Shown here: piece by piece, positions 46,058 through 54,918 of the stretch | Position numbering within the stretch: the stretch's first letter is position 1 | Layout: every line of letters begins with the position of its first letter | Source of the DNA: Serratia microhaemolytica | Lineage (GTDB): Bacteria; Pseudomonadota; Gammaproteobacteria; Enterobacterales; Enterobacteriaceae | Direction of reading: 5' to 3' | DNA: 63,473 nucleotides | Assembly (NCBI RefSeq): GCF_004011885.1 | Contig: NZ_ML137210.1 | Span: forward strand, 29,475 to 92,947 | Program-made: the position numbers and the translations under genes | Notes under the pieces: generated by a model | What the model saw: the letters and a program-made list of their open reading frames with translations, nothing else | The model's database searches: none | Told to the model about the DNA's origin: nothing

Positions 46058-46990
46058 ATGATGCGAATCGCCTGTGTAGGTATTACGGTGCAAGATCGCT
46101 TGTACTACGTTGAGAAGTTACCGACCGCTGGCGGCAAATATGTTGCTGGTGACTACCGTGAAATCGGCGGCGGCCCAGCGGCAACAGCAGCGGTAGCGGC
46201 GGCACGGCTAGGGGCACAAGTTGATTTTATTGGTCGCGTAGGTGACGACGCCACCGGACAGACCTTACTGAATGAACTACAAAGTTACGCCGTGAATGTT
46301 GAACACTGCCGCCGTTACCCACAGGCGCGTTCGTCACAATCCGCGATCATCGTTGACAGCCAGGGTGAACGGATGATCATCAACCACCCCAGCCCGGATC
46401 TGCCTGAAGATGCGGCTTGGTTACACGACATCGACTTTAGCCAGTATCATCTGGTGCTGGCTGATGTGCGCTGGCATCAAGGCGCACTGACCGCTTTCAC
46501 ACTGGCGCGGCAGGCGGGTGTAACCACACTGCTGGATGCCGACGTAACACCACAACAGATCGAACCGCTGGTGGCACTGGCCGATCACGCCGCATTCTCA
46601 GAACCGGGACTCCTGCGCATGACAGGCGAAAGTGAAGTTGAACGCGGACTACGCATGGCCAAAGCGCTAAGCGCAACCAACGGATTAAGCAGCGCCGAAA
46701 ATGACAAAAACGGACAAGTTTACGTCACCAAAGGCAAACAGGGCTGTTTCTGGTTACAGGATAATCAGTTACATCACCAGCCGGGTTTCAAGGTTGATGT
46801 GGTCGATACCACAGGTGCAGGCGACGTTTTTCATGGCGCACTCGCGGTTGCACTGGCCAGCCAGCCAACCATTGCTGAAGCAGTGCGTTACGCGAATGCG
46901 GTTGCGGCATTGAAATGTACCCGCCCGGGTGGGCGAGCAGGTATCCCGACCAAGGAACAGGCTGACGCATTTTTGGCCGCTGCGGTATAA
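46058..46990 (+). CDS. yihV: 6-deoxy-6-sulfofructose kinase
   Basis: 310 residues of the PfkB/ribokinase family. It phosphorylates sulfofructose at C1 with ATP, giving the aldolase substrate. Seen: GGGPAATAAVAAARLGAQVDFIGRVGDD (residues ~35-65) and the anion-hole/catalytic motif DTTGAGDVFHGAL (near residue 250) holding the catalytic Asp. The substrate-binding region includes the GGKYVAGDYREIGGGPA segment. The first two codons are both ATG; either may be used. It is divergent from yihU and followed after 77 bp by yihW. A run of four 15-bp repeats fills that gap. Confidence 0.93.
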   Translation: MMRIACVGITVQDRLYYVEKLPTAGGKYVAGDYREIGGGPAATAAVAAARLGAQVDFIGRVGDDATGQTLLNELQSYAVNVEHCRRYPQARSSQSAIIVDSQGERMIINHPSPDLPEDAAWLHDIDFSQYHLVLADVRWHQGALTAFTLARQAGVTTLLDADVTPQQIEPLVALADHAAFSEPGLLRMTGESEVERGLRMAKALSATNGLSSAENDKNGQVYVTKGKQGCFWLQDNQLHHQPGFKVDVVDTTGAGDVFHGALAVALASQPTIAEAVRYANAVAALKCTRPGGRAGIPTKEQADAFLAAAV

Positions 46991-46995
46991 TACCC

Positions 46996-47055
46996 GCCGA
47001 AATACCATCAGCCGAAATAACATCAGCCGAAATAACATCAGTTGAAATAACAACC
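46996..47055 (+). repeat. four tandem 15-bp repeats between yihV and yihW
   Basis: GCCGAAATACCATCA, GCCGAAATAACATCA, GCCGAAATAACATCA, GTTGAAATAACAACC at 46996, 47011, 47026 and 47041. The period is exactly 15 bp, i.e. about 1.4 turns of DNA. The block begins 6 bp after the yihV stop and ends 12 bp before the yihW start. It may be a repressor-binding array or a simple slippage repeat. Confidence 0.85.
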
Positions 47056-47067
47056 AGAGAATAGCGC

Positions 47068-47847
47068 ATGAGTCCGACCGCATTAACCGGGAACCCACGT
47101 CATGATCAACTGATAGAACTGATCACCAAACGTGGCTACATGAACATCGACGAATTAGCCGAACTGCTGGCAGTCTCGACACAAACGGTCAGACGCGATA
47201 TCCGCAAACTGAGTGAACAGGGCTTGATCACCCGCCATCATGGCGGAGCCGGTCGAGCATCCAGCGTCGTCAACACGGCCTTCGAACAGCGCGAAATCTC
47301 CTACACCAACGAAAAAATGGCGATTGCGCGCGCAATCGCCAGCCACATCCCGGATCGCTCAACCATCTTTATCACCATTGGCACCACAGTTGAACACATT
47401 GCACGCGCGCTGATGCACCATAACCACCTGCGCATCATCACCAACAGCCTGCGTGTCGCACACATCCTGTACAAAAACACCCAATTTGAAGTGATGATCC
47501 CAGGGGGAACCCTACGCCCGAACAACGGCGGCATCATCGGCCCCAGCGCGGTCAGCTTCGTCAGCGGCTTCCGTGCTGATTACCTGATCACCAGCATCGG
47601 CGCGATTGAAACCAATGGTGATCTACTGGAATTTGATGTCAACGAATCGAGCGTCGCCAAAGCAATGATGGCCCATTCACGCCATATCCTACTGGCAGCA
47701 GATCACACCAAGTTTCACACCTCGGCGGCAGTCGAGATTGGCAACACCCGCCAAGTCACTACATTGTTCACCGACGCAGCGCCGCCCGCAGCACTGGCCT
47801 CGTTACTGGAACAACAGCAGGTAGAGGTGGTGCTGACACCGCCATAA
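47068..47847 (+). CDS. yihW: DeoR-family repressor of the sulfoquinovose cluster
   Basis: 259 residues, typical DeoR size. The N-terminal helix-turn-helix (residues ~8-60: RHDQLIELITKRGYMNIDELAELLAVSTQTVRRDIRKL) is followed by the HHGGAG hinge typical of the family. The C-terminal sugar-phosphate-sensing domain (~75-240) has FITIGTTVEHIARAL, the phosphate-binding loop region. In E. coli the homologue (also called CsqR) is relieved by sulfoquinovose-derived inducers. It follows yihV and so is probably cotranscribed, giving autoregulation. Effector identity is not visible from sequence. Confidence 0.92.
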   Translation: MSPTALTGNPRHDQLIELITKRGYMNIDELAELLAVSTQTVRRDIRKLSEQGLITRHHGGAGRASSVVNTAFEQREISYTNEKMAIARAIASHIPDRSTIFITIGTTVEHIARALMHHNHLRIITNSLRVAHILYKNTQFEVMIPGGTLRPNNGGIIGPSAVSFVSGFRADYLITSIGAIETNGDLLEFDVNESSVAKAMMAHSRHILLAADHTKFHTSAAVEIGNTRQVTTLFTDAAPPAALASLLEQQQVEVVLTPP

Positions 47848-48004
47848 CCGAAGCTGCCAGAAGACTTAACAACTGAGTGCGACGGCAGGTTAGCAATCAG
47901 AAATAGAGTGGCTAGAAAGAGAGAGCAGGATCAGCAGCACGTTGATCTATTGCGTCCTCTAAGGCTGATGGAATGCAATACGCTTTTCTGCTTGTATTCC
48001 CCCT

Positions 48005-49081
48005 TCAAAGCTGAATAGTTTCGGGCTCAGTCAGCCGCGCCAGGGCAATGGACAACGCTCGATCATTGAACAGACGATCCTTACGTGCAGCAGCATCTGA
48101 GCCAGCCGGCCAGTGGCGCAGCCCTTCACGCAAGGCAGGCACGTTAGGTGCCACACCTTCGCGGACTAGCAGCCAGTCTACAGTGGCCAACAGTTCCATA
48201 CCAAAAGGAGATTCAAAGCCATCAATCAGTACGGTGGTAGCCTCTAGTGCTTGCGTGTAGGCTTTAGCCTCGTTCTTGAGATAAGTCTGCACAAAAGCCT
48301 TGCGTTGATCGTCAAACCAAATCACATCCAATGGTTCAGCGTCGCTGATGCGCTTTTCGCAGTGTAGGTAGCTACCATCCAAGTTGTTCAACAGATGATC
48401 GAGTCGGTTGGCGTAAGGGCCATATTTATGTGGAATAAAATCTAAATTTAATGGGTTATCTGCATGATTGTAGTGTTTGATGGTTCGTTCTAAGAACCAT
48501 GCCAGCTTCTGGATCTCCAGCAAACTACATTCCATTCCCAGCACCCAGTAACGTCGCACCAACTCAGCAATCAGCGCACGGGAGGGAGTCAGCTTCTCAA
48601 CACCCACACGCTTGACGACATTCTGGTACTGTTGGGTAGGTTCAAACACCAGAATGTTGAGGTTCAGATCACCCAGAACCTGCTCGATCAGCTTACGTAC
48701 TTCGGCCCATTCCAAACCACCATTGCCTGCACCCAATGGCGGGATCGCGATGGACTGAACCTGCTGCTCGATCAGGAAGCGACGCAAATCCTGCAAGCCC
48801 TCAACGATCCATTCCATTTGTGATGGAGCACGCCAGTGCTGCTTGGTAGGGAAGTTGACAATCCAACGCGGGCCGTCCAACTCATCTACAGGCGTCACGA
48901 ACATTTTGCCGGTCTGCACTTCCTTGGCCTTGCAGGCGGCAGCATAACGGCGAAAGTTTTCGGTGAAGCGTTCCTTGAACATCAGCGCAATGCCTTTGCC
49001 CATCACACCAACAGTGTTGACGGTGTTGACCAACGCCTCAACGCGGGCCTCCAACAAGTTGCCTTGAGTAAATGTGATCAT
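48005..49081 (-). CDS. darG: DarG antitoxin, DNA ADP-ribosyl glycohydrolase (macrodomain)
   Basis: 358 residues from the ATG at 49081, whose A is shared with the darT stop codon (TGATG), so translation is coupled. The N-terminal macrodomain (residues 1-~155) has the DarG signature [35 protein letters not shown], which includes the catalytic Lys, and [12 protein letters not shown] near residue 115. It removes ADP-ribose from thymidine-modified DNA. The C-terminal ~200 residues form the DarG-specific domain that sequesters DarT. Together they form an antitoxin of the DarTG system, shown elsewhere to work in phage defence. Confidence 0.92.
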   Translation of the reverse strand: MITFTQGNLLEARVEALVNTVNTVGVMGKGIALMFKERFTENFRRYAAACKAKEVQTGKMFVTPVDELDGPRWIVNFPTKQHWRAPSQMEWIVEGLQDLRRFLIEQQVQSIAIPPLGAGNGGLEWAEVRKLIEQVLGDLNLNILVFEPTQQYQNVVKRVGVEKLTPSRALIAELVRRYWVLGMECSLLEIQKLAWFLERTIKHYNHADNPLNLDFIPHKYGPYANRLDHLLNNLDGSYLHCEKRISDAEPLDVIWFDDQRKAFVQTYLKNEAKAYTQALEATTVLIDGFESPFGMELLATVDWLLVREGVAPNVPALREGLRHWPAGSDAAARKDRLFNDRALSIALARLTEPETIQL

Positions 49082-49731
49082 CAGAAGTACCACTCTGTTC
49101 TAGCATGAACCGGAAGGTCCAGATGGCGATCCTGAACTTGTTGCTCAATGCATTGTTTCAATGTTTCTGTGTAGCATACAATGCCGAGAAGCCCAATGAC
49201 TGGCAAGTACTGATGAATCAGTGCCTCGGCCTGGTAGTGCTCAAACTTGGCCGGATCGTCCGGATCGCGTTTGAAATCGCGCCGTTGTAGCAAGGGCCAG
49301 TTAATTTTGTCAAGATCGGCCAAGTCCGAGTAATAGTCTGCCCATTGGTAATAAGCATGACTGTTAGTGAACAGAAACGGCAAACCCAACTCGGCAATGC
49401 GGTGCAGGCTGGAGACTAGAATCACGATCTCATCATTGGACCGCTTCTGCACTCCCCCCCTGCCGGTGTAGATGTTGCGCAACATTGGCGAGAAGGGGGT
49501 GAAGTAGAACGGCACGTAGTCATTCAACCGACCGCCCGGCGGTAACGGTACTGGATGATAAGCACGCTTGTTGATCAACTCCGGGTTACCGATAGGCACC
49601 CAACTTGGTGCTTTCACCGTACTGTTGCCGCAATGCAGGCCATTATCCAGCACCCACGGCAGATTGTCTCGGTGGACAATCCGCCAGATCAGCGCCTTAT
49701 TGGGATTAAGGTTACGATAGACCTTAGCCAT
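49081..49731 (-). CDS. darT: DarT toxin, DNA thymidine ADP-ribosyltransferase
   Basis: 216 residues from the ATG at 49731 (GAGG seven bases upstream), consistent with DarT length of ~210. It transfers ADP-ribose from NAD to thymidine in single-stranded DNA, blocking replication. The first block ([21 protein letters not shown], residues ~10-30) and [26 protein letters not shown] (~58-85) match the NAD-binding NADH-like core; the catalytic Glu is in [13 protein letters not shown] (~155-167). Its start overlaps the stop of an unknown gene by 8 bp, and its stop overlaps darG, so all three are one operon. No lesion is seen; the system looks intact. Confidence 0.92.
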   Translation of the reverse strand: MAKVYRNLNPNKALIWRIVHRDNLPWVLDNGLHCGNSTVKAPSWVPIGNPELINKRAYHPVPLPPGGRLNDYVPFYFTPFSPMLRNIYTGRGGVQKRSNDEIVILVSSLHRIAELGLPFLFTNSHAYYQWADYYSDLADLDKINWPLLQRRDFKRDPDDPAKFEHYQAEALIHQYLPVIGLLGIVCYTETLKQCIEQQVQDRHLDLPVHARTEWYF

Positions 49732-50026
49732 CGAACACCTCGGGTTCTTCAACCTTGAACAGCGCTTTACCAATTAACAGGTCTTGCATCTGACTGGATT
49801 TTGGGTTCTGCAACTTAACAACCTGAGTCTGGATCAACATGCCGCCCGAGCCGGCAGTTTGATTGAACATACGCATTCCCTCTTTGGTGTGGCAAATCTC
49901 GGCACAGATACATACCACCTTGACTGGGGCGTAAAACTCACCGGCATCTATGTTGCCAAGCAGGTCATCACATGCAGTAAGTCGCAAAGGCTCCGAACCA
50001 ACCAGTGTGAGCTTTTGGGATGACAT
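49724..50026 (-). CDS. unknown small protein heading the darTG operon
   Basis: 100 residues; GAGG lies ~11 bases upstream of the ATG. No family is recognised. It starts MSSQKLTLVGSEPLRLTACDD, has a cysteine-rich middle (VVCICAEICHTKEG), and ends in a charged tail ([10 protein letters not shown]). It overlaps darT by 8 bp, which strongly suggests translational coupling and a role linked to DarTG, for example regulation, a sensor or a second antitoxin. Standard darTG loci are described as two genes, so this extra gene is notable. Coding is supported by the start site and coupling; function is open. Confidence 0.7.
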   Translation of the reverse strand: MSSQKLTLVGSEPLRLTACDDLLGNIDAGEFYAPVKVVCICAEICHTKEGMRMFNQTAGSGGMLIQTQVVKLQNPKSSQMQDLLIGKALFKVEEPEVFDG

Positions 50027-50459
50027 TATTCAGTCTATTCCTCGATTGTTATCGCCACTGTAGTTCAAATCAGTGGCATCAGAAATTTGGTTACCAGTGC
50101 AGGGGGCTCGTGTTTCGGTTCTTTATCAAAATAATCAGAGAATATTGTTGCATCATTAGCACACTACGCACACAGGTTGAGCATCTGCCTGAAACCTCAT
50201 TACAGAGCGTTTTTACAGTTGGGAAACGGTTCTGATTCTAACAGTCAGATAGCGCTATGACGAGGTTTGCATTGCAGCGCCTGAAACTGAATGCTGCGGC
50301 AGGTCGTATTGACGTTGTTCTGCTGCAAACGTGCAAATGATGGTGATACTCGACAACAATTCCGAGCAAGCTAAGCATCCTTTGATTAACCGTAGTTTTA
50401 TTCAGCACTGAAGCGGTGTACCATCGCAGCCACCCTACCTTTTGCGTGATGGAAATCTT
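50027..50459. other. intergenic region between darT operon and ybhA
   Basis: 433 bp between divergent genes with no supported gene. It must contain promoters for both. I see no clear repeat or IS end. Confidence 0.4.
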
Positions 50460-51281
50460 ATGCGTTACCGTGTAATCGCCCTTGATCTGGATGGCACCCT
50501 GCTCGACAGCCAAAAGCGCATCCTGCCTGAATCACTCCATGCACTGGCACAAGCACGTGCCGCCGGTATCAAAGTACTCCTGGTTACCGGCCGCCACCAT
50601 GTCGCGATCCGCCCGTTCTACCAAGCGCTACAACTGGACACCCCCGCCATCTGCTGCAACGGCACCTACCTGTATGACCCACTCAAACAGCAGGTACTGG
50701 CGGCAGATCCACTGGCAAAACCGCAGGCACAACAGGTACTGCAACTGCTGGAGCGCAGCGCGATCAACGGCCTAATGTATGTGGATGACGCCATGCTATA
50801 CCAACAGCCGACCGGCCACGTCACACGCACATTGAACTGGGCCAGCAGTTTACCGGCAGCACTGCGCCCAATACTGCAACAGGTCGACAGCCTGCACCAA
50901 GCAGTAGAACAAGTACACACCATCTGGAAATTTGCCATCGCACATGAAAACCTGCCAGCGCTACGCCAGTTTGCCCAGCAGGTCGAAGCTGAATTAGGGC
51001 TAAGTTGTGAATGGTCATGGCATGATCAGATCGACATCGCCAAATCAGGCAACAGCAAAGGGAAACGCCTGCGAGAGTGGGTCGAATCACAAGGCCTCAG
51101 CATGGAACAGGTGATCGCTTTTGGCGACAACTATAATGATCTGAGCATGTTGGAAGCGGCTGGGCTTGGTGTGGCAATGGGCAATGCAGACCAGGCAGTC
51201 AAACAGCGCGCCGATCTGGTGATTGCCGACCACCAACAACCCGGCATCGCACAACTGATCCTACAACAACTGGCACATTGA
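50460..51281 (+). CDS. ybhA: pyridoxal phosphatase, HAD superfamily
   Basis: 273 residues from the ATG at 50460, preferred over an in-frame ATG 18 bases upstream because MRYRVIALDLDG matches E. coli YbhA. YbhA dephosphorylates pyridoxal 5'-phosphate and some sugar phosphates. HAD motif I is DLDGTLLDSQ (residues 8-17), motif II VTGRHH (near 48), motif III Lys in NSKGKRL (near 200), and motif IV GDNYNDLSML (near 222). The cap block AICCNGTYLYD and GLMYVDDAM are strikingly YbhA-like. It is the only housekeeping gene between the darTG and T6SS islands, possibly the chromosomal anchor. Confidence 0.95.
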   Translation: MRYRVIALDLDGTLLDSQKRILPESLHALAQARAAGIKVLLVTGRHHVAIRPFYQALQLDTPAICCNGTYLYDPLKQQVLAADPLAKPQAQQVLQLLERSAINGLMYVDDAMLYQQPTGHVTRTLNWASSLPAALRPILQQVDSLHQAVEQVHTIWKFAIAHENLPALRQFAQQVEAELGLSCEWSWHDQIDIAKSGNSKGKRLREWVESQGLSMEQVIAFGDNYNDLSMLEAAGLGVAMGNADQAVKQRADLVIADHQQPGIAQLILQQLAH

Positions 51282-51664
51282 CCGACTGGACAAAAAAACA
51301 CTGGCCTAAGCCGCGCGCTGATCGCCACAACGGGCCGTTTCCTCCCCGAGAAAACGGCACACCAGGTGCAAGCCAACCCATATCTCCCGCTAATAGGGCG
51401 CCAGTCGGTAGCGGGTTTGCACCTCCGCCCGCCCACGAACGCCGATTATTAATCTGTAACAGCCAGACACCCTGTATTAAAGTAGGGTAAGAAAACCACT
51501 TTCTTTCCATGTAATTGCGTGATTTAATCCGCAAGCAGTGATTAAGCTATCGTCTCGATTAGGCTTTTTAGCCGTTTCTGTACCGACCATCACTCACCGT
51601 GATCAGAACCACTAAAACCAAGCCATTTACGCGCACAATCAACGTGATAACAGGGAATGTGAAC
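51282..51664. promoter_or_regulatory. vgrG1 upstream region
   Basis: 383 bp. An in-frame GTG start at 51599 would extend vgrG1 by 22 residues without conservation in the paralogue, so the ATG at 51665 with CAGGGA upstream is used. Most of 51431-51595 is repeated upstream of vgrG2. Confidence 0.5.
51431..51595 (+). repeat. vgrG upstream repeat, copy 1
   Basis: CACGAACGCCGATTATT, then CAGACACCCTGTATTAAAGT and AAAACCACTTTCTTTCCATG blocks recur at 55296-55470 with a few differences. The duplicated stretch probably includes the vgrG promoter. Confidence 0.85.
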
Positions 51665-54493
51665 ATGCGCACTCAAGCCAGTGGATTGCAATTCACCCTC
51701 AGCGCCGGAGGCCAACCGGCTGGCACCTTCGCGGTGGTCGATTTCACCCTGCACGAACACTATTCTTCACTGTTTGAACTGGAGCTTAACCTCGCCAGCC
51801 GCAACCCGGCGGTTGATTTTGATGCGGTGCTCGATCGCGGCGCCAAACTCTCGGTGTGGCGCGACGGCGTGCTACAACGCGCGGTTTCCGGCATCGTCAC
51901 CCGCTTTGAACAGGGCGACAGCGGCTTCCAGCAAACCCGTTACCGCATGGAAGTGCGCCCCAGCCTGTGGCGCTTAGGCTTACGCCGTAACTCACGCATC
52001 TTTCAGCTTGAAACCATCGAACAGATCATCAGCACACTGCTGCGCGAAGCGCAAATCGTCGACTACGCCTTCGGCCTACGCCACCCGCACCCGGCACGCG
52101 AATTTTGCGTGCAGTACCAAGAGAGCGACCTTGAATTTATCCAGCGCCTAGCCGCCGAGGAGGGTATTTTCTTCTATTTTGAGTTCAACCAGGGCCGCCA
52201 CACCGTGGTGTTTGCCGATGACTGCGGCATCATCCGGAAAAAAGCCAGCCTGCCCTACAACCCGAACGTCGCGGCACAAGCCAACGAGTTGTGCGTCAAC
52301 CGCTTTATCTGCAGCGCGCAAGTGCGCCCGGCAGAGGTGCAACTGAAGGATCACACCTTCAAAAACCCGCGCTGGGATGCGACATTCAGCCAACAGGCCA
52401 GCGGTGAAATCGCTCAGCGTCGCAGCTACCAACAGTTTGATTTTCCTGGTCGCTTCAAAGATCAGCAGCACGGCAAAGACTTCACCCGCTACCGGCTGGA
52501 GGCGCTGCGCAACGACGCCCGTTTGGGGCGCGGCCACAGCAACGACTTCCGCCTGCAACCTGGCATTCTCCTGACGCTGAGCCAGCACCCGCGCGCCGAC
52601 CTGAACTGTGCCTGGCAACTGGTGGCGACCCAGCATCACGGCCAACAGCCGCAAGCGCTGCAACAAGAAGCCGGCGAGCAAGGCACCCACCTCAATACCG
52701 AGTTCCAATTTATCCCGCGTAGCCAAACCTGGCGGCCAACGCCACTGCCGAAACCGGTCATCGACGGGCCACATCTGGCCAACGTGGTCGGCCCCGGCAA
52801 CGAAGAGATCTTCTGCGATGAACATGGCCGCATCCGCGTACAGTTCCGTTGGGATCGCTACGGCAACAGCGACGACCACAGCTCATGCTGGATCCGCGTC
52901 AGCCAGCCGTGGGCAGGACAAGGCTGGGGCATGATCGCCATCCCGCGCGTCGGCCAGGAAGTGGTGATCCACTTCCTGCACGGCGACCCGGATCAACCGA
53001 TAGTGACTGGGCGTACCTATCACGCGGTCAACCGCGCTGCGCTGAAACTGCCGATGGCGAAAACCCAGATGGTGCTGCGCAGCAAAACCCACAAAGGCGA
53101 AGGCTACAACGAACTGCGTTTTGAAGATGCCAAAGGCAGGGAAGGCCTGTTCCTGCGCGCCCAGCGCGACATGACCACCCAAGTGCTGAACAACCGTGTC
53201 ACCGAAGTGGGGGCTAACCACATCGAAACGGTGCAACAAAATCAGCAGATTGAAATTGGCCAACATTATCATTTCACCGCGCACGGCAACCACACCCTGA
53301 CGGTTCAGGGTGATCAACGCACAGAAATCAACGGCCAACAGCAACGCACGGTACAACAGGTGCTGGAACTGGCCTCGGCGCGCGGCATTCGACTGGAGAG
53401 CGGCGCATCGGCACTGGAACTGCACGCCGATGGGCGTATCAGCCTACACGGCAAAAACTTCAACCTCTATGCCACACACAACGGCCAGATCACCGCCAGC
53501 CAAGCGCTCGATCTCAACGATGAACAGCAGCTTGCCGAAGCCAGCCAATGGATAAAAAATGCGTTGGTTGGCCAGCCATTAACGGTCGAAACCGCTGCCA
53601 ATATCACAGCGGAAGCGGCTGCCACGGCAAACACCACAGCGGACGGCGAGCACAACCGCACTGAACCGACATTGAGCACACTCAACAGTGCAGCGGTGGG
53701 GCGATTACTGGCCGCCGGTGCGCTGTATCACCAAAACCCAGAAACATTTGCTACTATCGCCGAACAGTTGGGCGGCGAAGCGCTAAACGCCTATCATGCT
53801 GATTACCAAGACCCACGCTCCCAAGAGGTCATCAGCCAACTCTCAACCTTGGCCGATTTTGTCCCGGTGGTAGGCGATATTAAGGGCTTTGCCGAAGCGG
53901 AAGACACGCTCGACTTTCTCGCTGCCGCTATCGGGGTGATCCCGGTTGTCGGCGACGCCGCTGGCAAAGCGCTGAAAGCAGCGAAACAAGCACTGAAAAA
54001 AGGCGATGTCGCTGGGGCGTCGAAGTTGGTTAATCAGGCCAGCGAGGAAATTTCCGCTGTTGTTAATACAGGAAATGCCGTTGATCTCAAAGAGGTCAAT
54101 CGACTGAAATATGATCCTCACGCAGGTAAGAGTAAGATGGCGGAAAGTTCAGCTGCGGTTGAATTGCAAAAATATTTGGATGGAAACCTAGAGCGCGTGG
54201 ACGAAAGAATTAGTAACGCTGACTTCATTTTTACGAGTGGACCCAGTAAAGGAAAAACTGTTGACTTTATGTTTACAACCGCAGGAGGAACTCAGAAAGA
54301 AATAGAAGGCATGAATAAGTTTTTTGATAAGAACTGGAGTAAGAATATTGAACAATTACACATCCACTTGCAAAAATCGGATATAGTACCACTAGATTTC
54401 AGAAATCTTAACGCTGAAAATAAATTAAAAATGATTGAGTATATCAATTCATTGAAACCAGAATATAAAGCGAAAATTGTAATTATGAGGTAA
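51665..54493 (+). CDS. vgrG: evolved VgrG with C-terminal toxin domain (T6SS effector)
   Basis: 942 residues. Residues ~1-620 are a canonical VgrG spike (gp27/gp5-like): FTLSAGGQPAGTFAVVDFTLHEHYSS start, the HPHPAREFCVQYQESDLEFIQRLAAEEGIFFYF block and DEHGRIRVQFRWDRYGNSDDHSSCWIRVSQPWAGQGWG of the OB-fold. It continues into the needle domain with LHGKNFNLYATHNG. Residues ~660-780 form a Gly/Ala-rich pre-toxin module (DFVPVVGDIKGFAEAEDTLDFLAAAIGVIPVVGD). The last ~150 residues are AT-rich in coding and resemble a nuclease-type polymorphic toxin (FIFTSGPSKGKTVDFMFTT, KEIEGMNKFFDKN). Immunity gene follows by 2 bp. Identity of the toxin is a guess. Confidence 0.92.
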   Translation: MRTQASGLQFTLSAGGQPAGTFAVVDFTLHEHYSSLFELELNLASRNPAVDFDAVLDRGAKLSVWRDGVLQRAVSGIVTRFEQGDSGFQQTRYRMEVRPSLWRLGLRRNSRIFQLETIEQIISTLLREAQIVDYAFGLRHPHPAREFCVQYQESDLEFIQRLAAEEGIFFYFEFNQGRHTVVFADDCGIIRKKASLPYNPNVAAQANELCVNRFICSAQVRPAEVQLKDHTFKNPRWDATFSQQASGEIAQRRSYQQFDFPGRFKDQQHGKDFTRYRLEALRNDARLGRGHSNDFRLQPGILLTLSQHPRADLNCAWQLVATQHHGQQPQALQQEAGEQGTHLNTEFQFIPRSQTWRPTPLPKPVIDGPHLANVVGPGNEEIFCDEHGRIRVQFRWDRYGNSDDHSSCWIRVSQPWAGQGWGMIAIPRVGQEVVIHFLHGDPDQPIVTGRTYHAVNRAALKLPMAKTQMVLRSKTHKGEGYNELRFEDAKGREGLFLRAQRDMTTQVLNNRVTEVGANHIETVQQNQQIEIGQHYHFTAHGNHTLTVQGDQRTEINGQQQRTVQQVLELASARGIRLESGASALELHADGRISLHGKNFNLYATHNGQITASQALDLNDEQQLAEASQWIKNALVGQPLTVETAANITAEAAATANTTADGEHNRTEPTLSTLNSAAVGRLLAAGALYHQNPETFATIAEQLGGEALNAYHADYQDPRSQEVISQLSTLADFVPVVGDIKGFAEAEDTLDFLAAAIGVIPVVGDAAGKALKAAKQALKKGDVAGASKLVNQASEEISAVVNTGNAVDLKEVNRLKYDPHAGKSKMAESSAAVELQKYLDGNLERVDERISNADFIFTSGPSKGKTVDFMFTTAGGTQKEIEGMNKFFDKNWSKNIEQLHIHLQKSDIVPLDFRNLNAENKLKMIEYINSLKPEYKAKIVIMR

Positions 54494-54495
54494 TC

Positions 54496-54855
54496 ATGGC
54501 CGGCTTTTTGTATTTTTCCAAAAAAAATGGTGTTTCATTGGGTTCTCAATTAATAGACTTCATTGCCTATTACTTGCGTCCATACATTGCTGCAGTTAAC
54601 AAACATACAGTAAATCAAGTTTATGAAACTTACGATCTTTTTGATGACACGCTAGATTTCTCAAACTTATCAACTGAAGATTACATGAAATGTTACAAAC
54701 AGCTAGCAAAGGCATTTGAAGTAGACTTAACAGCTGAACCAGTTATCAATGGTCGTTCCTATGAGTGGGCTGTTATAATTTGGCATAATGAAATAAAGCC
54801 AAAAATGCAAGTATCACCGCTCTATAACCCTATTTTTCTTAAAGGTGAGGAATAA
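54496..54855 (+). CDS. probable immunity protein to VgrG1 toxin
   Basis: 119 residues starting 2 bp after the vgrG1 stop. It is AT-rich and has a different codon pattern from the VgrG core, like the toxin domain before it. No family is recognised; the sequence begins MAGFLYFSKKNGVSLGSQLIDFIAYYLRP and is acidic in the second half (DLFDDTLDFSNLSTEDY), as many immunity proteins are. The assignment rests on position directly after a toxin-bearing VgrG. It would bind the toxin in the cytoplasm of the producing cell. Confidence 0.72.
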   Translation: MAGFLYFSKKNGVSLGSQLIDFIAYYLRPYIAAVNKHTVNQVYETYDLFDDTLDFSNLSTEDYMKCYKQLAKAFEVDLTAEPVINGRSYEWAVIIWHNEIKPKMQVSPLYNPIFLKGEE

Positions 54856-54918
54856 TAAAAATCCTCAGTGATGTTAGTCTGATTTTTTATTACTCTTACC
54901 CTATAATAGAATTGCTGG

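Noticed and set aside
46996..47055. Possible mini-CRISPR array.
   Set aside because: The 15-bp units are contiguous with no spacers; it is a simple tandem repeat.
46769..47098. Minus-strand frame with repeated FRLM units at 46990-47060.
   Set aside because: The repeats arise only from the 15-bp DNA tandem repeats and the rest is antisense to yihV.
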